A stretch of DNA of 64,000 nucleotides from positions 2,569 to 66,568 of the forward strand of contig MPNW01000036.1 of assembly GCA_011800805.1 (NCBI GenBank), given 5' to 3'. The DNA comes from Hirudo medicinalis. Its lineage: Eukaryota; Annelida; Clitellata; Hirudinida; Hirudinidae. Of the stretch, positions 37,201-49,800 are shown in pieces. Made by a program: the position numbers and the translations under genes. The notes under the pieces were generated by a model that had not been told where the DNA came from, made no database searches, and saw only the letters and a program-made list of their open reading frames with translations. How positions within the stretch are numbered: the first letter of the stretch is position 1; each line of letters starts with the position of its first letter.

Positions 37201-38509
37201 TCTTTATGCTTTTTTTTTTTAAGTTTTTTGTATTAAATGGCGTGCAGGTTGGCTGAAGGGGTTGCGTTCCTGCATACGGCGGTAATGGCAACAATCTTAA
37301 TGTGTCGTGTTCGAAACCCAGCCTGCAGTGCTGCAAGTGCCCTTGGGAAGGAGCACTATATAAATGGTTAACAAGAAACGTCTCTGATGCTATGCACATG
37401 GCACTGTATAAATGAACTAAGAAATAAACTACACATTTCAAGATATATCTCTTTATTTGTTATTTTTATTGTTTAATTGTTCTATGGGAATCAATTTAAT
37501 CATACTTAAAGCAGGATGCTAGACTACCTTTTAACACCTTGATCTTTAAGGAACCTAGATGAAAGTCCAACTGTAAATCTCAAAATCTTGTTTGGAATTG
37601 AAATGCCAAAAGGTGGTCAAACAAATGCAGAGGTTCTACAGTTAATTACTATATATATATATATAATTACTTGTATTTATTTATACCATTTGTATTTATT
37701 GTATACCATTTATATTTATATATAAATATTCTATTATTATTATATGTATTATATTATATTCTTAAATTAAATTACAGAATTTAAACAATTAAATAATGAT
37801 AAACATTGTGTGAAACAATAATGTATGGGTAAAATTACATAATGTTGCAAATTACACTTTGTGACGTCAAATGCATTGATTGAAAGGGAATTTGGCATTT
37901 TGCAGTTACTACTAATATTTTAATAGGTCGTTAAACATTAGTGGTGGGTTTATTGTTAGGCTATTTTAATACTTATGTTGGTGGATAATCGCTCGAGCAG
38001 GATTTTGAACTGTAATCTTTATCATTGAATTATGGTCAATTTGATGCGAATAGATTTTTGTTAAATTGTTGCCTTATCATAATTTAATAAACAGTGTTTG
38101 TTTATTACTTTAAGGCAGATGAAAGAACATGTTCAATTTGTCTCTCCTTCATGGCTGAAAATGAAATTCCAGATGTGCAGTGTTCTTCCAAATGCAGCCA
38201 AAATTATCATCCTTCCTGCATTGTTGAGGTCAATTGCGATTTCTAATCATTCATGTCCTATCTAGGTATGTATCTCAAAGATGTTGCAAAATGTATAATA
38301 TGCATCACATCTTATTCTCGAATTCCACAAAATTTATTCATTGGTTTTTTTAATATTTTTTATTGAGCGCCTACTTATTTTAGTGGTTGAAGTATCAGCC
38401 AGGCACGAGAAGGAGTTTCAAGGTTCTTTTTGGGAAATGTCCAAACTGCAAACAGGTGCCGAACACAAATCGTTCATTTATAGTTTTGAATTTTAACAAA
38501 TTTGAGTGA
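34285..38509 (+). CDS. FANCL: E3 ubiquitin-protein ligase FANCL (Fanconi anaemia core complex)
   Basis: FANCL is the RING E3 that, with UBE2T, mono-ubiquitinates FANCD2-FANCI in interstrand crosslink repair. Exons: 34285-34365, 34430-34543, 34698-34754, 34837-34931, 35072-35168, 35251-35316, 36355-36505, 36648-36731, a gap, 37551-37632, 38115-38228 and 38384-38509. Landmarks by similarity are the N-terminal ELF region (GSRFLCKGFLKIHDHEFRLE), the UBC-RWD lobes (VIQELETIGWNR, SLKHIYTSFEKSIQDLQRFW, HRRIAIGETLVSIQVTVDP) and the C-terminal RING. The RING ligands fit C-x2-C-x13-C-x3-C-x4-H-x2-C and end CPNC. Intron 6 starts with GC (35317-35318, AAG|GCAAGA), and phase 0 on both sides requires it. 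One short exon between 36731 and 37551 is missing from my model (phase 1 to phase 2). The last exon is read through to TGA at 38507-38509; a further small exon is possible. AATAAA lies at 38668. Confidence 0.93.
35446..36150. mobile_element. hAT-type MITE relative carrying a further insertion
   Basis: 35466-35575 matches 16805-16915 (TTATGCAAAGTTTATA, CTGCAATGATAAAG, CTTGCT), and 35980-36150 matches 16960-17130 (TTTTTGCATTAAT, ATGAGCTTA, TTTAGGGGCCC, GAAATTT). About 390 bases at 35580-35970 are absent from the other copy and so look like a later insertion. That insert contains the near-palindromic pair GGTGCTCCTGC and GCAGGAGCAC. The terminal inverted repeats have decayed. It fills most of FANCL intron 6, the one with the GC donor. 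Confidence 0.7.
37242..37418 (+). repeat. SINE copy, full length, best-preserved
   Basis: GTGCAGGTTGGCTGAAGGGG (A box TGGCTGAAGGGG), then CCTGCATACGGCGGTAATGG, B box GTGTTCGAAACCC, AGCCTGCAGTGC, CCTTGGGAAGGAGCAC, TATATAAATGG, and the tail TCTCTGATGCTATGCACATG then TATAAATGAACT. About 177 bases. It lies in FANCL between exons 8 and 9. Confidence 0.9.
37649..37780. repeat. (AT)n and TATTTATA simple repeats
   Basis: An (AT) run at 37651-37664 followed by loose TATTTATA and TATTATA repeats, just past the donor of the FANCL exon ending at 37632. Confidence 0.8.
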
Positions 38510-40638
38510 CTAATCAATATTCCTAAGTGGAATCACTTCTTACCATTGTATTATCATGTTTTTCTCTTCAATTGCCTCTGTCTATCTACTTGCTCACCTG
38601 TTAAGTAATTTTTTTTCTTTAAGTCAATATCTGTGACTACATGAGAAACAGCTCCATGCTTGGGAGGAATAAAGAAAACTGGTTAAATAATGAAGAATAT
38701 TGCTAATTGGAGATACTGCCCCAACTTGTGGATCAGTTTGTCATTAACTATCTCTCATACATAATGTTTTGCCCTTATGTTATTTGTTTAGAACAATAAA
38801 TTGTACTAGCAAATTCTCTTCAGCTGACTTCAACCAACATTAATCTTGGGCACACTAAAGCAAAAATAAGATCGAATTCTTAAAAAAATTCTGAAGCATA
38901 TGGTAAAATAAAGTTTCCAATTGGTGATCATTAATTTGTTGTTGACCAAACATTGATAAAATTTTTCACTTCCACTGCTGGTTATAGCTTAAAATGGAGC
39001 AAGTGTGGCTCTAAATTTGTGAAAATCAGTTTGAGGACTTCAACACAAGATCAAAATATATCACTGCACTCAGCAGTAGTGCAGAGGTGGTTATGTAAAT
39101 TACAACAAAGTTTTTTGCTACGTCCATATCTTCAGAAATTATTACATTAGTAAAGCACCTTTAGCAGCAATAATAACAAACCTCTACATAATGCATCTGC
39201 TTGCAACTAATCAAGACAACTTAGATTTGAAATAAGATCCTTGTTCATCCTGTGTCCAATCTAGATATGCCCAAGTCTCAACTAAATAATCGAGCTAGAT
39301 GGTCAGTTTGAGGATCATCCCAGCAACGAAAGCCCAACTCAGATAAGAATATAAGTAATTGAATTCAAGCTTTACATTTGTGACTTTGCGCATTAACTGC
39401 TAAAATCGTGTGACCAACATTTACGTCTGAAATCACTTCTCATCGCAACACCAAAAGTCGAGACTCTCATTAACATTGTTCTAATTGCGAAATATATGAT
39501 GGTATTTTTTGCTAAAGAGAGGTTATATTATACATATTGAAGATCGAGGTCAGATCAATAAGCAACTTCTATGTTAATTCAGTAAATCAAGAGAACATTA
39601 TCTCAAATATGTAGATTAAAACATGCCTCTAACACTAAGCTCGTGACACCACATGAATGAATTACTAAGAACTTCAAGGTAAAGCACAAAAATAGCTTTT
39701 AGTAACATAATTATTAATAGCTCAAAAGGAACTTTGGAATATTTTGGATAATTCTCAACCATTTAAAAATTCTCAGTCTTTTTGAGAACATAGTCCTTAT
39801 CTCCCAAAAGCTCATGTTTCAGGCACCTATGGTAATAACTGAGGTACAAACAGACCATCTGAGAGTGATGCAATTACTCTTACATTAATATGTGAGTCAA
39901 CTTTTTAAACGTTCGCTGACACCTCGACAAGTTTTAAAATGCCAGAGTGAGGGCTGGAAAATAACGCATTAGCATTAGTAAATTGTAAGAATGTCAAACA
40001 TAAAGACCAAAGCTATTAGAAAACTTTTAGGAAGGACTTGGAATGATGAGCTTGAATATTGTGAAGATCAATAAATTGATAGCAGGTAATACCAAAGAAC
40101 TTAATGTGTTCTCGAGTCTCAAACTTCTCTAATAGGTGAGAGTATATAATGTAGTTAAAGAAAGGTAACAACGCCATTTCACATCACAACTTGTGAAATT
40201 AACTTTTAAATGCAAGGCTGTGGTGATTTCTTGAATAAAGGTGAAAAGCTTAAAGTGAAAGATAATAAACAAAATTGAACAAATACAAAATTGATTGATT
40301 TTGAGAATCAAAGCATAATTCAAGTAGCCACTCAATAATTTTGACTCATGTCCTAATGATATAATCAGCTGACTTGTTAATACAATTTTGCTAACAATGC
40401 TGCTGTTGTGATGGTGACCAATGGAGAATGATGCTGAAGGAGTTATCAAGAATAATATTCTCAGGTCCACACTATGTTGTTGAAATCTGTCAATGGACTG
40501 AATATCAGCAATAGTCTCATTTTTTTAAACACCTGATTTACCTAACCTATGAGGAAAACAACAAGTTAAAAAGGATGTTAACAAGAGATTAAAATGAATT
40601 CAATAGACAATAATTAATTCAATGATTGCATTTATTTG
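38510..40638. other. Spacer between convergent FANCL and the unknown gene
   Basis: About 2.1 kb with no coding exon I can support. 39180-40550 is less AT-rich than the flanks and has scattered short open stretches on both strands, but no conserved block was recognised. It may be an old repeat. The stop-free minus-strand stretch 40470-40129 shows no known domain. Confidence 0.45.
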
Positions 40639-40815
40639 GTGTGCAGGTTAGCTCAATTGGTTACATTCTAGCATGCAGTGGTAATGGCAACAGTCATAAT
40701 GCATTGTAACCCAGCCTGCACCATCAGGGAATAACCCCGGGGAGGGGTGCTATGTAAATGGTCGGCAAAAGGTAGTGCCGCTCATAGCATCTGATTTGGA
40801 TTAATAAGGCACTCA
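40639..40815 (+). repeat. SINE copy, full length
   Basis: GTGCAGGTTAGCTCAATTGG (A box TTAGCTCAATTGG), CATGCAGTGGTAATGGCAAC, a decayed B box (GCATTGTAACCC), AGCCTGCACCATCAGGG, GGGGAGGGGTGC, TATGTAAATGGTCGG, and the tail CATAGCATCTGATTTGGAT then TAAGGCACTC. Confidence 0.85.
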
Positions 40816-40895
40816 AAAAAATTGGCTATTTAAAAAATAAACCATTCAATAACATGTTGCTAAAAAAATTGGCTATCCCACCATCTTGCAAACAT

Positions 40896-43800
40896 CTAAT
40901 TCTCTCGTGATTGTCCCAGAAAGCACCGATGACGATTACGACGCAAAGGAGTGCATTGGCTGTAAATGCTTTTGGAGAAAGTTGGAGATGATCCCTTGCA
41001 AGACTCTGCACTCTTAGATCGCAACTTATCATTTTTGGTGCTTTGCATACTACTTCTGCTTTCACCCAATCGACGACGTATGGATGTCAAGAGTGACCAG
41101 CGCTTCCTCTGGCTGTTACCGTAGGTTATGGATTCGGCAAAGCAATTGTCTTCTGTTATTTCAATAAGATTGTTCGTCAGAGCTGGACAAAAAAACAGAG
41201 ACTACTTTCATTGGAAAATATCCTAGTTTGTTTATAAAATGGCAATGATGAAGGGAGAGTTGTTAAATTTATCTTACAAATCAATCTAGATATATTTAAC
41301 AACAGCAACAGCAGCAGCAACAACAATAATAACAACAACAACAACATTAATAGTAATAAGAAGAAGCCAATCAATGGCAAATGTAGAGTCTGTGGCAAGG
41401 CCCAAGAAACCATAGCCACATCATGGCAGGTTGCACGGAGCTATTCATCAATTGAATATTTGCGCCAATCGGGTTGGCCAGCTATGTTCATTGGTTAGTA
41501 TGCTGTGAAGTTCCCAACAAATGGTAGGAACATACACCCTGAAGTGTGGTAAATATAAACGAGAATACCATCGTGTGAGACTATGAAATAATCACGGACA
41601 GAAAAATCTTAGCCAACAGACTTGACATTGTCATCCATGACAGAAAATCCAAGTCTTGTATACTAATTGATGTTTCCATCCCTGACGATAATAACATCGC
41701 GCTTAAAAGGCTGAAAAAATTAGCAAGTATTAGCAAGATTTGGAGATCGAAATTAACTGGATGTCGAATGTGAAAACTGAGGTTGATCCGGTAGTCGTAG
41801 GAACACTCGGAACATTGAGAAAAGACTTTGCGAAAGGAATGGAATTGATACCAGGACGTCCTAAGGTTTCGGAGATTCAAAAATCTCCTCATTGGGCACT
41901 GCCCATATTTTACGGAAAGTGTTTGGATGAATCACTAAGAGTACCAGTAGTGCTCTGGATTCATCCTTCACCGGCTGGAAAGCCAAGAGGAATAATGTGA
42001 AAATTCCATAATAATAACAATAACAACAATGAATAAACATTGGCTTTATCAAGATTCATTCTAATGAATTCAGCACTATAAAGTACATGTTTAACTCTTT
42101 CCAGAGCAATTGTCATTCAGAATTTAGAATTTCATGGAAAATTGCAAGTGGTGGCACCAATGGCATCATCAATGCCAAGGTAATCTTTTCACTTACTTCT
42201 TCCTGATTGGATGGATAAATTAGAGCTTCCACACATCTCAGAACGTTTGATTTTGTGAGGAGTCTAGAAGATCATAAATAATGACAAAATTACCAAAATT
42301 AAGTTAATGACATAATTTAATCAGGACTCACCCTTACTGAAGAATATTGAAAATATGTACTTGGAAGATCTAAATGCAGAAATGGTTAATAGTTAGTTAA
42401 GATGCATGAACTAATGCACGAAAAAGTAACAAATTTAAATTAATTAAAACCTAAAATAAAAAAAATAATTTGAAAAAATCTGCTACATAAAAATATTTAA
42501 CTTAAAGAGTGGCTTAATGCATAATGATAATGAGTCCAATTATTACTAGAATGAGGAGGCTATTTTTATTATTATTATTACTATTATCATTGTAGTGTTA
42601 AAGTATCCAATTCAACAAATTATGAGGCCACAACCACACATTTTAAGGTGCAAAGTCAAAGATTAAGTTGTTTTAAAAATATGGAGAAATTCACAAGGGC
42701 CATGTGCTCTCAACTCTTGTAACTGATTGACAAACCTCTTCCAATGCTGATTGAAGACTTTGATAGATTGGTTTGAAGAGAGGATTCATCACTCAAATAT
42801 ACATCGGAGGATAGACTGGCTTCATTTTTTGGATGTTGAGGTAACGGAGCTTCGTTCGCCATGAATAGAAACTAAAATAAGTAACAATCACTAAATAGCT
42901 AAAATAGTAACAGACTTCACACAGGCTATATTTTGAAGACTTCACCTCCGCACATAAAGTTCCAGAGGACTTTTTGAGGTTCATAGGTGAGAGTAATGAT
43001 CCTCTGCCATTATCATGAATGCTCATGTTTCCATTAGTAACACTGCTGTTAAGATCATGGCGTCGGGAAGTGACTTTTGGAGAACTTTTATTGGAGACAT
43101 GCCTTTTTTCCTCTCTAGTTTTTATAGTCACTATATTTGTGTTATTTTCATCAACAATAGTATTGTTGATTTGATGCTGGATAGATGTGTCTTTAGAGTC
43201 ATTGAGGGCAAAAAACTTACGACAAGGTGTCTGTTTCAATTCATCCAGACTTCTGGAACATGTGCCAACTAATAAGTGTACATCTGTAGAATGAGATGGA
43301 ATCGATTCACTGTGATTGGTATTAAATATCAAATATTCGAACAATGAACAATAAAAAATGTTTATTCTTCTTGTTTACCTCCAGAATTGCAGTAAACTTC
43401 GATTGTCAATTGCTTTGATGATGGATTCAGTGTGCTGGAAAATTTGAATATTGCAAGAAAAAAACTGGGTGAATTTATTAATTTATAGTTGGATTGCTGG
43501 ATTAATAAATGCACCAAAAATAGCAGTCCACACCACTTTCATTTTTGTTTTTCTAACAACATCGGAGAATCATTTTTGTTTTCATACTGACTTCTGAGGG
43601 AAGCCAATATTCTAAACTAAAATTAGAGGAGTTTTATATTGATAATAATAATTTTAATTAATTTATAATGCGCCATTTGCATAGCGTCGGAGGCGCCTGG
43701 CTTACGATAAATGATGAAATTGTTCTCTTATTTTTTTACAAGTGTGGCATATTCTTGGAAGTTATTAATAAATAATCTCATTGCTTTGACAAAGCTCTGG

Positions 43801-46800
43801 AATTAAATGCAAAACTAACAAGAGGAAAGTCTCATCAAAATAGGGAGAAGAGGTGTTTATTATGGAGGTTGTCAAATGTCTCTGCAAAGGACTGTCTAGG
43901 GTTGTCCTGCAATATACCTGGATCAAGGAAGAGCTGGCTGTATTGATTGCTGGAGTGAAAAGTGCATTGGATAGTTACATATCTATATGTTATTGTTTAT
44001 TACAACCATAACCAGATATTATTACTGATAATATAAATATATATTAAATATTAAAAATGATAACACAATAAGTATTGTAAAAAAATAGAAAAAAAAAAAC
44101 AATAAATAAATAAAAATAGAAACCTACCTGAAACTGGCAAGGAGAGAGACTCAATCTTAATAAGCCTAACAAGCAACTTGCTGCTGTTTACTTGTTTGGA
44201 GGGTGAGGTGCTATCGGCAAGCTGCAGCACATTACAAGGCATTTATTTTTAAACTTTCACTCGGTCATTAATTTAATCAATTTGGTCATTTATCCAAAAA
44301 ATAACATTATCTATGCTAGTATTATGAATGTTACAAATAAAGGCTGTCTATTATAAATTAAAAACTCAAGTTCTATTTGAATAGAACTAGTGAGGCCACA
44401 AATAAAGTAGGATTTAAATACTTTTGTTGTCTTGCCACTAAAAAAATCTTATTCTATAATTTATTGGTCGATCAAAAGATCTCAGAGGGTTGCATTTCTG
44501 CATGCAATGTAAATGAAATGGCGATACTGAGGTGCGTTCATAACCCATCTTGCATTGCCCTTGGGAATAGGCTTAATACAAATGGTCGATAAAAATAAAC
44601 CGATCCTGCGCACAGAGTGCCATACAAACGGAACTATTATCAAATTAAATAGCTTCTTATATTTGAAAGGCAAGAATAAACCTTTCTTACTGGTGAACAA
44701 CATGACCTCCTGTATTCTCCAGGAGCAGACATGAGCTGTGACAGGATGATTTCAATTTTTGAATTGATTAGAACATTGAGGATGATGTTTTCTACATTGT
44801 AAGGCCTTTGGACAGTCTGATTGGTCAGAAATGTATAAAAGAAATTTGATATTTAATGTCCTTTCTGTATTTCAAGACTGCTTCTGATTACTTGTTTCAG
44901 TATCAGTTAATGTCATTTATTTATCCAACTTAAAGCAAATGTCAAAAAGCCAGCTGAAATCCTAGTGTTAAGAATATCCTAAGCCATACAGTTTGCACTA
45001 CAGTAATACAAAATATATTTCAAGACATGGCTAGTCCTTCACAGAAAAATTCCATTAATAATCATTCTGTGAGTTGTGACATTTCCAATTATAGAACAAC
45101 AAGAAAGGACAATAAATTAAAACTAAATTTAAAACAGAAGAATTATTTGGTCTTCTACATAATTAAACAGACATACTGAATGTGGAAGTCCATGTAAATT
45201 CAATCAATATGAAAATGCAAACAATCAGTATATAATAACAGAATGATAAAAATGAGAAGTACTTGATCGCTTGAGAGGTTCGCACGTTCCATCAGCAAGT
45301 TGCATTTGAAGTTGCACATGGAGAGTCGGACCTCAACCGATTCCAGACCAGGATATGAAGATGGGATCCATGCCAATTCTATCCTGGCCTTTAGTTAGCA
45401 GAATGGCAATTATACAATCTAAAATCTATTTCAAAGCTTGAGAGACATCACTAACATTTAACACTTCGAAAGTGAGTCAATGGGAGAGTGTGCAAGAAGT
45501 TGGTGAGCGTCGTTGGACCAATACACAACAACAATGATGGGAAGATTTCATCATTGTAATTTATATCTAATCATAATCATCCTAAATAATTTTAATAATA
45601 TTCAATATTGTTATTTATTATTAAATAATTACAAGTACTCTACAAGTACCTTTACATCACATCACTACTGATGTCAAATATCTTCAAATGCTAGAGACAA
45701 CATTTTCTGACTTTTCAGTAATAGAGTATTAAAGCATTATTATGTATCCTTAATAAACATAATGTTTTAAAAGGATAAGCTAGAATTAGTCATCAGCTAT
45801 TTTTTTTTTTAAATTTATTCAGGCTCAATAAAGTTTTGCCCTCATTGAAAGCAAGTGAAATGAAGTCCCCACAAGCCTAACAAATAAGCAATTCAAATTT
45901 TTTATCACTTCAAAGGCAACAGGCAGACCAAAAGTCAAAAGCTTTCTAGTGAAGTCTTTATGCTAATTTAGTTTATACATGAAAATAAGCCAAATCTAAA
46001 AATGTGAATGTATCTCGCGACAACAAGCTCATTCGTGATGAAAGAAGATTATCGTATCATGTTTCAAATGTACTTCATTTATGTAGTGCCTCATATATAG
46101 CGCTTTTTGCTAACCATTTATATACCTTAAGCAGGCTGGGTTTTGAACATGACACGTTACGACCGCTGCCGTTACGTGCAGGAACACAACGCGTTCGGCC
46201 AACCTGCATGCCAAGTCATAAATTTTTAAATCTAATGCAAGAGTGTATTTTTCCTTATACAATCTTACAAGGTATATGTTTTAGGTTCAGAAGTGTCCTT
46301 CATTCTTCATTCATTTTTCCATTCTGGATTCATTTGATTCACAAAAATAAATAAAGAATAAAATTCATCAGTTTAATTTACAGCAAACTTCAAAATTGAA
46401 CCTGAATTTTACATTCACCATGTGGTGATGGAAGCTGAAATGAACTTTATGCTTGCAACTTAATGCCCTGGCAGAACAAATTTGTTGCTACAAATAAGGT
46501 GCATAGAATATCCCAAGTAAATTTGATACCTCGATAACCGACACTCTAGAGCTCTTGAAAGTAGTCTGATAGTTTGAAAAATTGCATTAAAAGTAGAGAA
46601 TACTCTATGCTTAGAGATAAAGATAGCTTTTTATAGAGTTGGCGTATTTTGGGGTTTTGTCATCCAACTTTGAGTAAGTAGATCAATTTCTTTTCATGTA
46701 AATAATGTTTGTATGCTTTTGTTTAGCTGGGAAGTTGAATAAAATGCGATTTTTAGGATGTCTAAGAGCACGAAAGTTCTCATTTGCATAGATGGAAGTG

Positions 46801-49800
46801 AACTGTCGGAGCTAGCGTTCATATGTGGGTCTAGCGAAGTTATTTCTCTCAACTATTTGAAGCTTATATTATAGAAAAATTATTTTAAAAAAATTTCAAA
46901 TTGAAATTTCACTGTAAAAATGTATGTCACACAGTTTATGCTAATACCCTACACAGAGAGGGTAATGAAGTCACATGTTTCCACTGCATTCATCCACCTT
47001 ATTTTCCAGGTAAATAACTGAAAAAAAAAACACCAAATTCAATCAATTAAATTCCATGCAATGTTTAATGTTGCAGGAGATGCAACCAATATAAATCCAC
47101 ATGTTTACCAAATGGCTGTCAAAGAAGCTGTATCAAAAGCTGAGGAGTTGGAGATAAAGTATGCAAAGAAAATGAAAGAATGCAAGGCAAGATTTCACTG
47201 AGAATTTTATCAAAATTTTCCACTTGTGATATCTTATAATTATTTACTAACTCACACATTACAGCATTATGTCATTTCAATTCCAAAAGGCATACATCTA
47301 ATGATGTAAATGATTGAATGTAAAAAAACACGAACTTCATGATAGAATTGAAGAGCAAGAATAAATAAGCAATGAGCTTTTGTCACTTGACTGCCTTCAT
47401 TTTCTATTAATTTTTAACAAAGTTTTATTTTCATATATTTCATTTTTACAATTATTATTATTATCATCAAAAATTTAGTATTTAGAGATGTGTTTGATTA
47501 TTGATACAAATACATTTGAAATTTAAAGTAATTAATAATAATAACAACAACAACAATAATAATTTGTCACTATGCATTTGTCATTCATTAAATATCATAT
47601 CATTCATTAAAAGTGATCTATCTGAAAAAAATGCCTGTGAAATGCAAGAATTTGTCCATTTATTAATACTAAAATAACACTTCTATTATACTTTTCTCTT
47701 ATCTATCCCTATCTAATTTATTGCAACATTACATGGGCCTTATAGGGTAGACCGGGGCTAAATGCAACAGGGGTTGGTTGCAACAGAGGATTCATATGAG
47801 CACTATACAATTTTAGCTTAAAATAAACTAGCCTAACCTGTACAGTATTGTTTTTATGTCTAAGCAAACTAATTTATTTGGTGGAAGTTTAAAATTTGTT
47901 TTTGGCAATAAAAATTGTATTTCTGTTTTGATAACTTTCTTAATTTAGCAAAGTATTTTGATTTAATTTAATATTTATTGTTGTCATAAGTTGGATATGA
48001 AATTTAACATGAAAATGCATCTAGCCGTTTTATTGCAAATCAACATGATCAAAGAAATTTCTCAACAAAGTCAACATGTCCCTAACATGTTTTCAATTTT
48101 GCATTTGATTTGTCGAAGTCTTTTACCTAAGTTGTTGAGTGTGAGATAATTGATTTTTGAAACTGCTGATGCATTGCTTTAACTAAAACCTGGCTTTCTC
48201 CAGGTTATTTTTTTGATAAGGAGGGTTATGCTTCTGTTGTTGGTTATAATTTTATTCCTTGTTGTGATGTGGGGGAAAATTGGTGGAGGTTGGTTACTAC
48301 ATTTCTCATAAGATTCGCCTCAAACGTATCAATGTCGACTCTTGGAATATTCAAATTATTTCTTTTTAATTGCTTTTTGTTACAATTTGTTTCTCCTAAA
48401 TCCTTTGACATTTGCATGGGTGTTATTTACAGACATCCTAATAGCAATATGAGCATATTCAATGTTGAATTCTCGAATATATTAGAATTTTTATCAACTC
48501 ATGAGAGACAAATCTTTCTTCTTGGGGATTTTAATGTTAATTTTTTAATTTTTTCACCATGCCAATTAATACCAACATATCTGTTCAATTTGAAATCAAA
48601 ATCTATCAGATGCCTGGAACCGTGACAGCTCGCATGAGCAACGAGCCAGGCCATGAGATTGTGAAGAAATCAAAAGAGGACCAATCAGAGATGATTGTAA
48701 TGGCAACAAGAGGACACGGGACACTCAAAAGAACTATTCTGGGAAGTGTCAGTCACTATGTCCTGCACCATTCCACCTGCCCTGTGGTTGTCTACTGCCA
48801 CAAGCAATGAATAATCCAAGATATAATTATGGCTTTGCTATTATACAAAATTATTAATTCAATGTTACTTGATATTATTGCAATAAATAATTAAAAGCCA
48901 CCATTGCATAATATTATTATCAGCCTTATTAAAATTGTTATTGATAATCTTAGTTTTCTTGCTTTTTAAGCATTATCTAAATTAATTAAATTATCATAAT
49001 AATGCCAATGTAATTTGCATAGCATTATTATCACAATTACATATTACAAGAATGGTGACTATGATAATCCAAACTGTATTTGTTAACCAAATCAAATCAA
49101 ATCAAATAAGACAATCTTTATGGTGGCATAAATCTGAATCACAGGACCTCAAGGCCACCGTAAACCAATGATTATTGACTTGTTCTAGTTTTGTCCATCA
49201 TCTTTATAATTTTATAAGCTTATCAATCCATATAATTTCAATGAATATTCAGATAGAAAACAAATAAAAGTAGACTAAACAAACATTTGCCACTAAAGAC
49301 TACGATATACAGCAATATTTTAGCATCTAATGTTTGAATGGCACAAACCTTGGTAAAAGCAAGATAAACCAAAGGTATTATAATTAAGTAACTTAAAACA
49401 ATGTCTGGCTTTACAATTAACACATTTCTTGTTAGCATCATAATTGTTAATTACATTGTCATTGTTGGAGATTAATTAAAAATCTTTATGACTAAATCTT
49501 TAGAAAACTTTATATTTACAAAAATAACATAATGCTCTTTACAAATTACAATATAAATCCTTAAACTTAAAATATCATGACTAACCTCCCCAGACAAGTG
49601 TTTGACACATACTTGACAGATTCTCTCCCAGTTTGAATTTTTGGCCTTTAATTCCAGGAAAAGATTGTTCATCTCAAACATGTAATGTGTTACCTGAAGC
49701 ATTGCATTTAAAAGTGGCCATTAAATCCAATGATAATACAATATATAATAAAATAAATTAATATGATGCTTCAATTAACCGTAACAGATGAGAACCAAAT

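Noticed and set aside
40129..40470. 113-codon minus-strand frame
   Set aside because: Composition is intron-like and no conserved block was found; a distant reverse-transcriptase likeness was too weak to keep.
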